Assembly: GCA_036389295.1 (NCBI GenBank)
Contig: DASVQB010000022.1
Location: 1 to 64,000 of the forward strand
DNA from: AC-37 sp036389295
GTDB lineage: Bacteria; Actinomycetota; Thermoleophilia; Solirubrobacterales; Thermoleophilaceae
DNA length: 64,000 bases
Reading direction: 5' to 3'
Shown: in pieces, positions 41,017 to 49,357 of the stretch
Numbering within the stretch: position 1 is the first letter of the stretch
Layout: each line of letters begins with the position of its first letter
The notes under the pieces: generated by a model
Seen by the model: the letters and a program-made list of their open reading frames with translations, nothing else
What the model was told of the DNA's origin: nothing
Database searches by the model: none
Made by a program: the position numbers and the translations under genes

Positions 41017-42087
41017 GTGGCGGGGACCGGCGGCGCGGAATCGCCTTCCCCAGAGGAGGACGCGCGCCGGCTGCGGCCCGGCCGGGCGGCAGCCCCGCTC
41101 GCGACGGCCGCGGCCGGCGCCCGCCTCCGCTCGGAGTCGCGGCACCCGGTCCGGATGCCCGGCCCAGAGCCGGATAGCGTCCTCGTCGTCGGCGGCAGCC
41201 GGCCCGGCCCCTCCCGCACCCGCGCACTGACCGAGACGACCGTCGCGATCGTCGAGCAGTGCGGCGCGACGGCGGAGGTCTGGGACGTCGGCACGGCGGG
41301 CCGCAGGCCGGCCGGCCTTCGCGCCCGGGCGGCCCGAGCGCAGGCGCTCGTCCTCGTCACGCCGACCTACCACAACTCGTACTCGGGCCTGCTCAAGCAC
41401 GCCCTCGACCAGCTCGACCTCGCGGCGGTCGCCGGCAAGCCGGCCGCGCTCCTCGCGACGTGCGGCGAGGCCCCCACCCCGCAGGCGCTCGACCACCTCC
41501 GCATCGTCCTCGGCGCGCTCGGCGCCACGGTCGTCCCGTCGCAGGCCGTGGCGGTCGAGGCCGACTTCGAGACGACCGCCGACGGCTACCGGGTCGCGGA
41601 CGACCTGCTGCTCGAGCGCGTGCGCGCCGTCGTCCTCGAGCTTCTCTGGTTCGCGCGGCGCCTGCGCAGGCACGGACCGAGGCCGCCCGGCGCGCATGCC
41701 GCCGGCCGGCCCGGCGCGCGCCGCAACGGCGAGCTGCCCGACCAGATCGCGCGGGCGATCGAGTACATCCGGCGCAACTACCCGAAGGGCCGGGTCCCGC
41801 TCGACAGCGTCGCCCGCGAGGCGTGCATGAGCCGCTACCACTTCTCGCGCACGTTCAAGCACGCGACCGGCACCCGCTTCATCGACTTCGTCGCCGAAGT
41901 GCGGCTCGCCGAGGCACGCACCCTGGTCGCCGAGACCGACCGGTCGATCACCTCGATCGCCCACGCGGTCGGGTACCGGGACGTCGGGTCGTTCGAGCGC
42001 TCGTTCAAGAAGCGCCTCGGCATGTCGCCGTCGGAGTACCGTCGCCGCGCCCGCGCGCGGGCGGTCGAGCTGCTTGCGGCTCGGTAG
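41017..42087 (+). CDS. Fusion of NAD(P)H-dependent FMN reductase-like domain and AraC-type HTH
   Basis: A 356-residue protein. Residues about 50-205 form a flavodoxin-like fold of the NADPH-dependent FMN reductase type (VLVVGGSRPGPSRTRALTET; flavin-loop-like TPTYHNSYSGLLKHALDQL). Residues about 240-350 are an AraC/XylS double HTH (IEYIRRNYPKGRVPLDSVAR, MSRYHFSRTFKHATGTRFID, SITSIAHAVGYRDVGSFERS). A flavin or nucleotide-state sensor controlling transcription is the obvious inference. GTG 41017 is supported by GGGAGG 8 bases upstream; ATG 41155 just before the flavin fold is an alternative. Confidence 0.82.
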   Translation: MAGTGGAESPSPEEDARRLRPGRAAAPLATAAAGARLRSESRHPVRMPGPEPDSVLVVGGSRPGPSRTRALTETTVAIVEQCGATAEVWDVGTAGRRPAGLRARAARAQALVLVTPTYHNSYSGLLKHALDQLDLAAVAGKPAALLATCGEAPTPQALDHLRIVLGALGATVVPSQAVAVEADFETTADGYRVADDLLLERVRAVVLELLWFARRLRRHGPRPPGAHAAGRPGARRNGELPDQIARAIEYIRRNYPKGRVPLDSVAREACMSRYHFSRTFKHATGTRFIDFVAEVRLAEARTLVAETDRSITSIAHAVGYRDVGSFERSFKKRLGMSPSEYRRRARARAVELLAAR

Positions 42088-42134
42088 GCCCATCCGGGCG
42101 GTACGCTGACCCCGACTTGGCGGTCCGGCTCCGA

Positions 42135-43940
42135 ATGCTGTCCCTCGCCGCCCTGCTGGTCGCGCTGGCGGGCCCGGCCGCCGCGGCGCGCGCGCAGGTC
42201 TCGCTGCCCCCGATCCCGCCGATCGGCGGCACCCCGGCCCCGCCCGGCGAGCGGCCGCCCCCGGAGCAGCCCGCGCCGCCGCCGCCGGTGAGCAGGGCGC
42301 CGGGCTCGGTCACCGGCGAGGTCGACGTCGCGCACTCGGGCCACTTCCCCGACGACGCCCTGGTGCCGCCGCTCGTCCGCCGCTGGGCGGTCGCCGCGAA
42401 GCCCGTCGAGGTCCTCGCCGCCGACGGGCGCGTGTACGTGCTCGAGCAGGCCGGCGTCAGCGCCCGCGACCAGGGCGACGGACACGTGCTCTGGCGGGCG
42501 ACGCTCCCGGACAGGGCGATCGGCGCGGCCTACGACGGCGGGAGGCTCTTCGTGAGCTCGTTCGACGACCTGCACGCGTTCGACGCCGCCACCGGCGCCG
42601 CGCTCTGGACGCAGCACCTCACGAACGCCGCCTTCGCCGGCCGGCCCGTGGCCAGCGGCGGCTTCGCCTACGTGACGCACGCGCAGGGCGGCTCGGTACT
42701 CCACGCGTACCGCGGCAGCGACGGCGCGGAGGTCTGGAAGAGCACCTCCCCCGACGGCTCCGACGCGCCGGCGCTCGACGACACCCGCGCCTACCTCGGC
42801 GGGGCGTGCGGGGAGGTCACCGCGATCAACCGGTCGAACGGCGCGCGCGCCTGGCACCGCCCGACCGGCTGCACGGGCGGCGCCTTCGTGACGCCGGCGC
42901 TCCACGCCGGCCGGCTCTGGGTCCCGGCGTACGAGGTGTCGAGCGGCAACCCGGACCGGGACCCGCCGATCTTCGACGCCGCGAGCGGCACGGTCGTCGG
43001 CCGGTTCAAGGGGAGCCTCCCGGTCTTCGTGGACGGCCTCGCCGTCTACCGGACGAGCGAGCGGATGACGGCGGTCGACCTCGCCAGCGGTCGCGAGCGC
43101 TGGCGGGTGAACGGCTTCGTCGGGCCGGTCCTGGCGGTGGGCCACGACGTCTACTTCGTCCAGGAGAGGCGGGCGGTCGTGCTCGACGCGGAGACGGGCC
43201 GGACGATCGTGTCGAGCAAGCTCGCCGGCACGACCGAGGACGCCGCGACGGCCGAGCTCGCGGCGGCGCCGGGGTGGCTCTTCTCCGCCCAGCGCGGCCG
43301 CCTCGAGGCCTACACGAGCGCGCTCACGCCCGCGCCTCGGGGCGTCGCGTTCGACGTCTACGCGAACGAGGTCGTCGCCGGCCGAAAGGCGGTCGGCGTC
43401 GGCGTCCTCGGGACCGAGCTGCGAGGCGACCGGCCACGGGTGACGATCGAGCGCGCGCCATGGCACGGCGGGCGGTTCGGCCGAGCGCTGCGCGTCCGCC
43501 CGACGCGCGACGGCGGGTTCGAGGGCGCCGTGCGGCTCGCCGTGAACTCGCGCCTGCGGGCGACCGGCGCCGGCGTCCGGAGCAGGCCCGTGACCGTCTA
43601 CGCGTGGCCGCAGGTGAGCATCGGGCGCGGCGTCGCCGTCGGCAGGCGCGGCGTGCGGCTCCCGGTCGTCGCCAGCGCGCCGGCGAGGCGCCTCGGCGGC
43701 CGCACGATCGTCCTCTACTACGACCGCCACTCGACGAAGGGCCTGCGGCTCCTCGCCAGCGGGCGGCTCCGCGGCGGCCGAAGGGCGCGGGCCGTGGTCC
43801 GGTTCGACGAGCCGCGGGGGTCGAGCAGCCGCGACAACGTCTGGTGGTGCATCCGCGGCCAGCTCTCGCTCGGCATGGGCCGCCCGGAGCCGCTCACGAG
43901 GCGCTGCGGCGCGCGCAGGCTGCCCGAGCCGAGCGGGTAG
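42135..43940 (+). CDS. Secreted PQQ-type beta-propeller protein
   Basis: A 601-residue protein. A signal peptide (LAALLVALAGPAAAARAQ) is followed by a Pro-rich linker and then PQQ-like propeller blades with recurring A/T-G-x-x-x-W tryptophan-docking motifs: GDGHVLWRATLP, AATGAALWTQHL, GSDGAEVWKSTS, RSNGARAWHRPT and ASGRERWRVNG. The last 200 residues form a beta-rich C-terminal part (YTSALTPAPRGVAFDVYANE onwards). No PQQ-dehydrogenase metal residues are recognised, so it is probably a binding or scaffold propeller like BamB-type proteins. A TTG a few codons upstream is an alternative start. Confidence 0.75.
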   Translation: MLSLAALLVALAGPAAAARAQVSLPPIPPIGGTPAPPGERPPPEQPAPPPPVSRAPGSVTGEVDVAHSGHFPDDALVPPLVRRWAVAAKPVEVLAADGRVYVLEQAGVSARDQGDGHVLWRATLPDRAIGAAYDGGRLFVSSFDDLHAFDAATGAALWTQHLTNAAFAGRPVASGGFAYVTHAQGGSVLHAYRGSDGAEVWKSTSPDGSDAPALDDTRAYLGGACGEVTAINRSNGARAWHRPTGCTGGAFVTPALHAGRLWVPAYEVSSGNPDRDPPIFDAASGTVVGRFKGSLPVFVDGLAVYRTSERMTAVDLASGRERWRVNGFVGPVLAVGHDVYFVQERRAVVLDAETGRTIVSSKLAGTTEDAATAELAAAPGWLFSAQRGRLEAYTSALTPAPRGVAFDVYANEVVAGRKAVGVGVLGTELRGDRPRVTIERAPWHGGRFGRALRVRPTRDGGFEGAVRLAVNSRLRATGAGVRSRPVTVYAWPQVSIGRGVAVGRRGVRLPVVASAPARRLGGRTIVLYYDRHSTKGLRLLASGRLRGGRRARAVVRFDEPRGSSSRDNVWWCIRGQLSLGMGRPEPLTRRCGARRLPEPSG

Positions 43941-43996
43941 GCCGGTCGGGTAGCATCCAGCGCGCGAGGCGGGATCGAATCCGGGGGGCGGGGAAG

Positions 43997-44692
43997 ATGC
44001 TGAGACGACTGTGCACGCTCACCGCGGCGGCGGTGGGGATCACGCTGGCGGTCGCGGCGCCGGCGAGCGCGTGGTGGGCCGGCGGCGGCTCGAACCGGTG
44101 GGGCGCCTACGGCGCGGTATTCGTGCAGGCCGAGCCCGGCGAGCAGAACGACATGACCGCGACCGCCAAGCCGGGGCTCAGCTCGGTTCCGTACGGGACG
44201 CCCGAGTACGTCGTCATCCACGACGACTCCGCCCCCGTCACGCCCGCGCCGGCGGGATCCGGCACGGGCTGCACCGAGGTCGACAGCCACACCGTGCGCT
44301 GCACCGGCATCGACCCGTGGGGCGCGCCGATGTCGGTCGACTACCTCGACGTCCAGCTCGACGACGGCGACGACGCCCTCCGGATACCGCACACCAGCCT
44401 GTCGGTGTGGCTCTGGGGCTCCACCGGCACGGGGAACGACGTCGTGACCTCCTACGGCCCCGGCGGCTCGTCGATCTACCTCGACGAGGGCGACGACCGG
44501 ATGGTGCTGCGCGGGAGCCTGAGCGGTCCGCTCTACCCGTCGGGCGTGGCCGCGGGCCCGGGCGACGACGTGCTCGACGTGGTCAACGCGGACGACGACG
44601 ACGACCCGTCCTGCGGCGACGGCGCGGACACCCTGTACGCCGACGTCGGCGAGGACAACGCCGACTGCGAGGCCCGGCCGCCGCTGCGATAG
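43997..44692 (+). CDS. Secreted acidic protein with RTX-like motifs
   Basis: A 231-residue protein with signal peptide (LTAAAVGITLAVAAPASA) and an acidic mature region rich in Asp-Gly (QLDDGDDALRIP, YLDEGDDRMVLRG, GPGDDVLDVVNADDDDDPSC). These resemble degenerate calcium-binding RTX nonapeptides. Four cysteines probably form disulfides. GGGGAAG lies before the ATG. It is unrelated in sequence to its neighbours. Confidence 0.65.
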   Translation: MLRRLCTLTAAAVGITLAVAAPASAWWAGGGSNRWGAYGAVFVQAEPGEQNDMTATAKPGLSSVPYGTPEYVVIHDDSAPVTPAPAGSGTGCTEVDSHTVRCTGIDPWGAPMSVDYLDVQLDDGDDALRIPHTSLSVWLWGSTGTGNDVVTSYGPGGSSIYLDEGDDRMVLRGSLSGPLYPSGVAAGPGDDVLDVVNADDDDDPSCGDGADTLYADVGEDNADCEARPPLR

Positions 44693-44699
44693 CGGCGGG

Positions 44700-46184
44700 C
44701 TACGCCGCGCCGGCCAGCCGGTAGTCGGCCAGGTCAGGCCGCCGCGTCCGCAGCCGGTACTCGAACGAGAACCCCGGCCAGTTGTTCACGACCTTGCCGT
44801 CCTCGGTCCGGTACCAGCTCGTGCAGCCCGCGGTCCAGACCGTCCCCTCGAACCGCCGCTGGACGTCCGCGTTGAACGCGCTCTGGACCTCCGAGCGCAC
44901 GTCCATCCAGCGGGCGCCCGAGCGCGCCAGCTCGCGCACGGCCTCGACCACGTACGCGATCTGCGACTCGAGCATGAAGAGCGCCGAGCCGGCGCCCAGG
45001 TTCGTGTTCGGGCCGTAGAGCATGAACATGTTCGGGAACCCGCTCACGGCGAGCCCGAGGTAGGCCTCGGCGCCGCCCCGCCAGGCGTCGTCCAGCTCGC
45101 GGCCGCCGAGCCCGGTTATCGCCATCGGAGCCAGGAACTCGTTCGCCTGGAAGCCGGTGCCTAGGATCAGCGCGTCGACCTCGCGCTCGACCCCGTCGTC
45201 CGTGACGACGCGGTCGGGCCGGACCTCCGCCACGCGCTCGGTCACGAGCTCCACGTTCGGCCGCGACAGCGACTCGAGGTAGTCGTTCGACACCAGCACG
45301 CGCTTGCAGCCGATCGGGTAGTCCGGCACGAGCTTGGCGGCCAGCTCGGGGTCCGGAACCGTCTTGCGCAGCCGCTTCACGTACTCGTCCTGGTAGCGCT
45401 TGATCAGCCACGGCGCCTTGGTGAACCCGAGGGTGACGATCTCGAACCGCCAGTAGGTGAACCAGCGATTGAGCGCCTGGATCCACGGGAAGCGGCGGAA
45501 CAGCGCCCGCTGCCGCGGCCGGTAGGGACGGTCCGGCTTCGGCACCACCCACGCCGGCGAGCGCTGGAACAGGTGGAGCCGCGACACGAGCGGCGCGATC
45601 TCCGGCACGAACTGGATCGCGCTCGCGCCGGTCCCGAGCGAGGCCACCCGCTTGCCGGTCAGGTCGCAGTCCTCGGGCCACTCGGCCGAGTGGAACATCG
45701 TGCCCTCGAAGCTGTCGAGGCCCGGCACGTCCGGGTAGGCCGGCCGCGAGAGCTGCCCGGTCGCCGTGACCAGGACGTCGGCCTCGATCTCGTCGCCGGC
45801 CGTCGTCCGCACGCGCCAGCGGCCCGCCCCCTCGTCGAACTCCGCGCTCGCGACCTCGGTCCGGAGCCGCACGTGCTCGCGCAGCCGGTGCTTGTCGGCG
45901 ACGTGCTCGAGGTAGGCGAGGATCTCGGCGCGCCGCGGGTAGCGCCGCGACCAGTCGTGCTTCGGCTCGAACGAGAACGAGTAGAGGTGCGACGGGATGT
46001 CGCAGGTCAGGCCGGGGTAGCGGTTGTCGCGCCACACGCCGCCGACCGAGTCCGCCTTCTCGAGGATCGTGAACGACTCGATCCCGGCCGCGCGCAGCTT
46101 GATCCCGAGCCCGATGCCGCCGAAGCCGGCGCCGACGACGACGACCGTCGGCGAGCTGGCTCTCGATCCGTTGCCGGAGGACAT
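44700..46184 (-). CDS. Baeyer-Villiger-type flavin monooxygenase
   Basis: A 494-residue class B flavoprotein monooxygenase. The FAD Rossmann motif is VVVVGAGFGGIGLGIKL. The Baeyer-Villiger fingerprint FxGxxxHxxxWP is present as FEGTMFHSAEWP, followed by the NADPH Rossmann GKRVASLGTGASAIQFVPE. LGTGF (LILGTGFQAN) and the YGPNTNLG segment also match. It would insert one oxygen into ketones, or oxidise heteroatoms, using NADPH and O2; the substrate is unknown. ATG 46184 is preferred over an upstream Pro/Arg-rich extension. Confidence 0.9.
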   Translation of the reverse strand: MSSGNGSRASSPTVVVVGAGFGGIGLGIKLRAAGIESFTILEKADSVGGVWRDNRYPGLTCDIPSHLYSFSFEPKHDWSRRYPRRAEILAYLEHVADKHRLREHVRLRTEVASAEFDEGAGRWRVRTTAGDEIEADVLVTATGQLSRPAYPDVPGLDSFEGTMFHSAEWPEDCDLTGKRVASLGTGASAIQFVPEIAPLVSRLHLFQRSPAWVVPKPDRPYRPRQRALFRRFPWIQALNRWFTYWRFEIVTLGFTKAPWLIKRYQDEYVKRLRKTVPDPELAAKLVPDYPIGCKRVLVSNDYLESLSRPNVELVTERVAEVRPDRVVTDDGVEREVDALILGTGFQANEFLAPMAITGLGGRELDDAWRGGAEAYLGLAVSGFPNMFMLYGPNTNLGAGSALFMLESQIAYVVEAVRELARSGARWMDVRSEVQSAFNADVQRRFEGTVWTAGCTSWYRTEDGKVVNNWPGFSFEYRLRTRRPDLADYRLAGAA

Positions 46185-46248
46185 GGGGCGGCGGATACGG
46201 TACCCGGGCGGCCGGGGCCGCGGCGGGCCCACCGGCGAGCCGGCCGCG

Positions 46249-46839
46249 CTACGCCGGCTTGGGCTCCCGCTCCGGCGCGAGCAGCCGCGCGGCCGCGAGC
46301 CCGCCGATCCCGCCGAACAGGTGGCCCTGCCACGAGATGCCGTCCTGCGGCAGGAGCCCGCCGAGCAGCGCGCCGCCCCAGACCGCGACCACCACGGCGC
46401 CGATGGCGAGCTCCAGCAGGTCGCGGTCGAAGAAGCCGCGGCTGACGAGGTAGCTCGCGTAGCCGAAGACGATCCCGCTGGCCCCGATGTGGTTCGTGTT
46501 CTCGGGCCCGACGAGCCACGTGCCGAGGCCGCCGATCAGGGCGACGATCGCGGTGACCACCGCCACCCGCGCCGCGCCCTTCAGCGCGATCGCGCAGCCC
46601 ATCGCCAGGAACGGGACCGTGTTCGAGATCAGGTGGTCGAAGCCGGCGTGCAGGAACGGGGCCATGACGATCCCGATCAGCCCGTCGGTCTCGCGGGGCT
46701 CGATCCCGAGGCGGTCGAGCCGGTCGTCGGTCACGACGTCCACGATCTCGAGCGCCCACATGACGGCCGCCATCGCCACGACCAGCCGGACGCCGGAGGC
46801 GAACGGGCCGGGCGGGCGCTTCTCGCTCTCGGCGGCCAC
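46249..46839 (-). CDS. Rhomboid-family intramembrane serine protease
   Basis: A 196-residue protein with six predicted membrane helices. Catalytic Ser121 is in IGASGIVFGYASY (GxSG) and catalytic His173 in WQGHLFGGIGG; the conserved HAGFDHLISN lies in the second helix. Length and spacing fit a minimal bacterial rhomboid. Start is GTG 46839; the next gene upstream on this strand encodes a LysM transglycosylase and ends 29 bases away. Confidence 0.9.
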   Translation of the reverse strand: MAAESEKRPPGPFASGVRLVVAMAAVMWALEIVDVVTDDRLDRLGIEPRETDGLIGIVMAPFLHAGFDHLISNTVPFLAMGCAIALKGAARVAVVTAIVALIGGLGTWLVGPENTNHIGASGIVFGYASYLVSRGFFDRDLLELAIGAVVVAVWGGALLGGLLPQDGISWQGHLFGGIGGLAAARLLAPEREPKPA

Positions 46840-46868
46840 CGCGGTCAGTATCGCGGGCGGCCCGGCGG

Positions 46869-47837
46869 CTACGGACCGCCGAACCGGCCGCGCAGCGCCA
46901 TCACGTTGTCCACGTACCGCTCCGTCTCGGGCAGCAGCCCGCGCTGGCGGACCGAGCCGAGCCCCTGGTAGTAGGCGGCGGCAGCGAGCCTCGGGTCGCC
47001 GCCCGTAGAGCGCAGCAGCGAGCCGAGGTACATCACGCCGGCGTGGACGTTCTCGGTCGGGGAGCTCGGGTCGAGCGCCTGCGACGCCAGGTTGCGCTGG
47101 ATCCAGTCCCAGGTGCCCGGGAGGATCTGCATCACGCCGCGGGCGTTCGACCCGGAGACGAAGCCGTTCTCGAACCCGCTCTCCTGCCAGCCGATCGCGG
47201 ACGCGAGCGAGGCGGGCACGCCGTGGGCGGTCGCGATCTGCGCGATCTGGCCGGAGGTCACGCGGCCGGGCGCCGCGACCGGGGCCGCGCTCGGCACGAC
47301 CCGCGGGCGGACGACCGGCGACGAGGCGGGCGCGGCGGCGGGCGCGCTCGCCTGAGCCGGCTGCACCGCGGTCCCCCGCCCCGGGGTCGGAAGCTTGAGG
47401 ACCGTGCCGGCCAGCAGCGGACGGCTCGGGTCGAGCCCGTTCATGTACGCGACCTGCCCCGCGGTGACGCCGCTGCGCGCGGCGATCGCGGACAGCGAGT
47501 CGCCCGGCTGGACCGTGTACGCGCCCATCGGCGCGGGCGCGCCGGCACCGGGCGTGCTCGCGCCCTGACTCGGCACGGCGCCCGTCTGCGCGAGCGCGGC
47601 GGCGGCCTCGCCCTCGGAGGGCACCCAGATAGTGCTGCCGAGCACCACGTTCGCGGTCTCCGGCAGCCCGTTCGCCGCGGCGAGCGCGCGCGTCGTGAGG
47701 TTGCTCGCGGCCGCGATCGACCAGAGCGTCTCGCCCGGACCGACGGTGTGCGCGACCCGCGCGCCGGCGGCGGCGGGGGACAGACAGGCGCCGGCCGTCA
47801 GGGCTGCGGCGAGTACGGCGGTGCGGAACCGGTGCAC
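46869..47837 (-). CDS. Secreted LysM / lytic transglycosylase (SLT) protein
   Basis: A 322-residue cell-wall enzyme. It has a signal peptide, LysM 1 (about 28-72: HTVGPGETLWSIAAASNLTT), LysM 2 (about 106-150: YTVQPGDSLSAIAARSGVTA), an Ala/Pro linker, and an SLT domain with catalytic Glu219 in AIGWQESGFENGFVSGSNAR, then GVMQILPGTWDWI and AAAAYYQGLGSV. It would cleave glycan strands of peptidoglycan. GTG 47837 is supported by GGGAGG 8 bases upstream. Confidence 0.94.
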   Translation of the reverse strand: MHRFRTAVLAAALTAGACLSPAAAGARVAHTVGPGETLWSIAAASNLTTRALAAANGLPETANVVLGSTIWVPSEGEAAAALAQTGAVPSQGASTPGAGAPAPMGAYTVQPGDSLSAIAARSGVTAGQVAYMNGLDPSRPLLAGTVLKLPTPGRGTAVQPAQASAPAAAPASSPVVRPRVVPSAAPVAAPGRVTSGQIAQIATAHGVPASLASAIGWQESGFENGFVSGSNARGVMQILPGTWDWIQRNLASQALDPSSPTENVHAGVMYLGSLLRSTGGDPRLAAAAYYQGLGSVRQRGLLPETERYVDNVMALRGRFGGP

Positions 47838-47966
47838 GATCGGACCTCCCGTTCGATCACGCGGCGATCGCCCGGCACGCTATGCCGTCGCCGCCGGACA
47901 GGGAAGTCCTGCAACGGAAGGTGCACCGGTTGGCGCGCCGGCGCGGCTACCCGGCCGGGCGGCCGC

Positions 47967-48185
47967 CTACCACTCGCTGTCGGCGTCCCGTGTGAACGTC
48001 CGCTTCTTCGTGGGGGCGGGGTACTGGCGGTTCCAGACGGCCACGGCCCCGCCGACGGCCGTGACCACGATCATGACGAACACGACCCAGTCCGCCCATC
48101 CGTCCGTCGCCTGGAGCAGCACGTAGGCGAGCGCCGCGGCTACGACGAGGAAGATCGCGATCTGGACTAGGGCTCGGCTGCGCAT
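47967..48185 (-). CDS. Small two-helix membrane protein
   Basis: A 72-residue protein with two membrane helices (ALVQIAIFLVVAAALAYVLL and VVFVMIVVTAVGGAVAVW) and a short polar tail (KKRTFTRDADSEW). A good ribosome-binding site (GGGGAGA) lies 6 bases before ATG 48185. It is divergent from the universal stress protein gene. Function unknown. Confidence 0.65.
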   Translation of the reverse strand: MRSRALVQIAIFLVVAAALAYVLLQATDGWADWVVFVMIVVTAVGGAVAVWNRQYPAPTKKRTFTRDADSEW

Positions 48186-48253
48186 CTATTCTCCCCTCGG
48201 AATTCGGGTTGATCCTACGCCGCACGAGCGCGCGGCAGAAGTGAGGGGGAGAG

Positions 48254-48688
48254 ATGGTCCAGACGATCGCCGTGGGCACCGACGGCTCCGAGACCGCGCA
48301 GAAGGCCGTCGACTTCGCCCTCGACATGGCCAAGCGCTACGGCGCCAAGCTGCTGATCGCCAGCGCGTACACCCCGGTGCCGGAGGACCGGCTGCGCAAG
48401 GAGCAGGCGGACGCGCCGCAGGAGATCCAGTGGTCGATCAACCCGAGCGAGGAGGTCGACGCGACCCTCCGCCAGGTCGAGGAGCAGGCCAAGGAGGCGG
48501 GCGTCGACTACGCCAGCGAGGCCCGCAACGGCGACCCGGCCGAGGTGCTCATCGAGATCTCGACCGACCACGGCGCCGACGTGATCGTCGTGGGGAACAA
48601 GGGCATGCAGCGGCGGATCCTGGGCAGCGTGCCGAACACGGTGTCGCACAAGGCGCCGTGCTCGGTGATGATCGTCAAGACGGCCTAG
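48254..48688 (+). CDS. Universal stress protein (UspA family, ATP-binding type)
   Basis: A 144-residue single Usp domain. It starts TIAVGTDGSETAQKAVDFAL and has the nucleotide-binding motif G-x2-G-x9-G-S as GNKGMQRRILGSVPNTVSHK, so it is of the ATP-binding subclass. GAGGGGGAG precedes the ATG. It is divergent from a small membrane protein gene. The role is a general stress response; the exact one is unknown. Confidence 0.93.
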   Translation: MVQTIAVGTDGSETAQKAVDFALDMAKRYGAKLLIASAYTPVPEDRLRKEQADAPQEIQWSINPSEEVDATLRQVEEQAKEAGVDYASEARNGDPAEVLIEISTDHGADVIVVGNKGMQRRILGSVPNTVSHKAPCSVMIVKTA

Positions 48689-48718
48689 GGGGCGACGGCG
48701 GGGGGCGACTGCGGGCGC

Positions 48719-49357
48719 CTACTCCGCCAGCCGCACCAGCGTCACGCCGTCGCGCACCGGCAGCACGACCGCGACCACGCGGTCGTCCGCGGCGATCCGG
48801 TCGTTCAGCGCCGCCAGCGTCCGCGCGTTCTCGTCCTCGCCGTCCGGCTCGACGACCCGCCCGCTCCACAGCGTGTTGTCGACCACCAGCAGCCCGCGCG
48901 GGGCGAGCAGCGGCAGCGCCGCCTCGTAGTAGTCCGGGTAGCCCGACTTGTCGGCGTCCACGAACACGAGGTCGAACGGGCCGTCGAGCGACCGCACCGT
49001 CTCGAGCGCCGGCCCGACACGGATCTCGATCCGGTCGCCGTACGGGCTCGCGTCGAAGTGGCGACGGGCGAAATCGGCCCGCTCGGGGTCGAGCTCGCAG
49101 GTCACGATCCGGCCGCCGTCCGGCAGCGCGGCGGCCATGGCGAGCGCCGAGTAGCCGGAGTAGGTGCCGAGCTCCAGCACCCGCCGCGCGCCGCTCACCC
49201 AGACGAGCGTCTCGAGCAGCCGGCCCTCGACCCGGCCGGTCAGCATCTGGGGCGCGCTGAGCGCCTCGCGGGTCTCGCGCTCGAGCTCCTCGAGCCACGG
49301 CGGCGGAGCGGTGGTGCGCTCCTCGGCGTATCGCTCGACTGCCGGGTCGACGATCAC
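48719..49357 (-). CDS. SAM-dependent O-methyltransferase (CCoAOMT-like family 3)
   Basis: A 212-residue class I methyltransferase. Motif I is RVLELGTYSGYSALAMAAAL; metal-linked acidic residues are in DLVFVDADKSGYPDYYEAAL and LLVVDNTLWSGRVVEP, typical of Mg-dependent caffeoyl-CoA/catechol O-methyltransferase-like enzymes. GTG 49357 overlaps the stop of the upstream glycosidase by 4 bases; it is the last gene of a five-gene operon that starts with a sulfatase. The acceptor might be a glycan-linked or aromatic hydroxyl; this is inference from context. Confidence 0.9.
   Translation of the reverse strand: MIVDPAVERYAEERTTAPPPWLEELERETREALSAPQMLTGRVEGRLLETLVWVSGARRVLELGTYSGYSALAMAAALPDGGRIVTCELDPERADFARRHFDASPYGDRIEIRVGPALETVRSLDGPFDLVFVDADKSGYPDYYEAALPLLAPRGLLVVDNTLWSGRVVEPDGEDENARTLAALNDRIAADDRVVAVVLPVRDGVTLVRLAE

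Noticed and set aside
47838..47966. A cyclic-di-AMP riboswitch before the LysM/SLT gene
   Set aside because: Such genes can carry one, but the 129-base gap lacks the conserved ydaO-type sequence blocks that I would expect.
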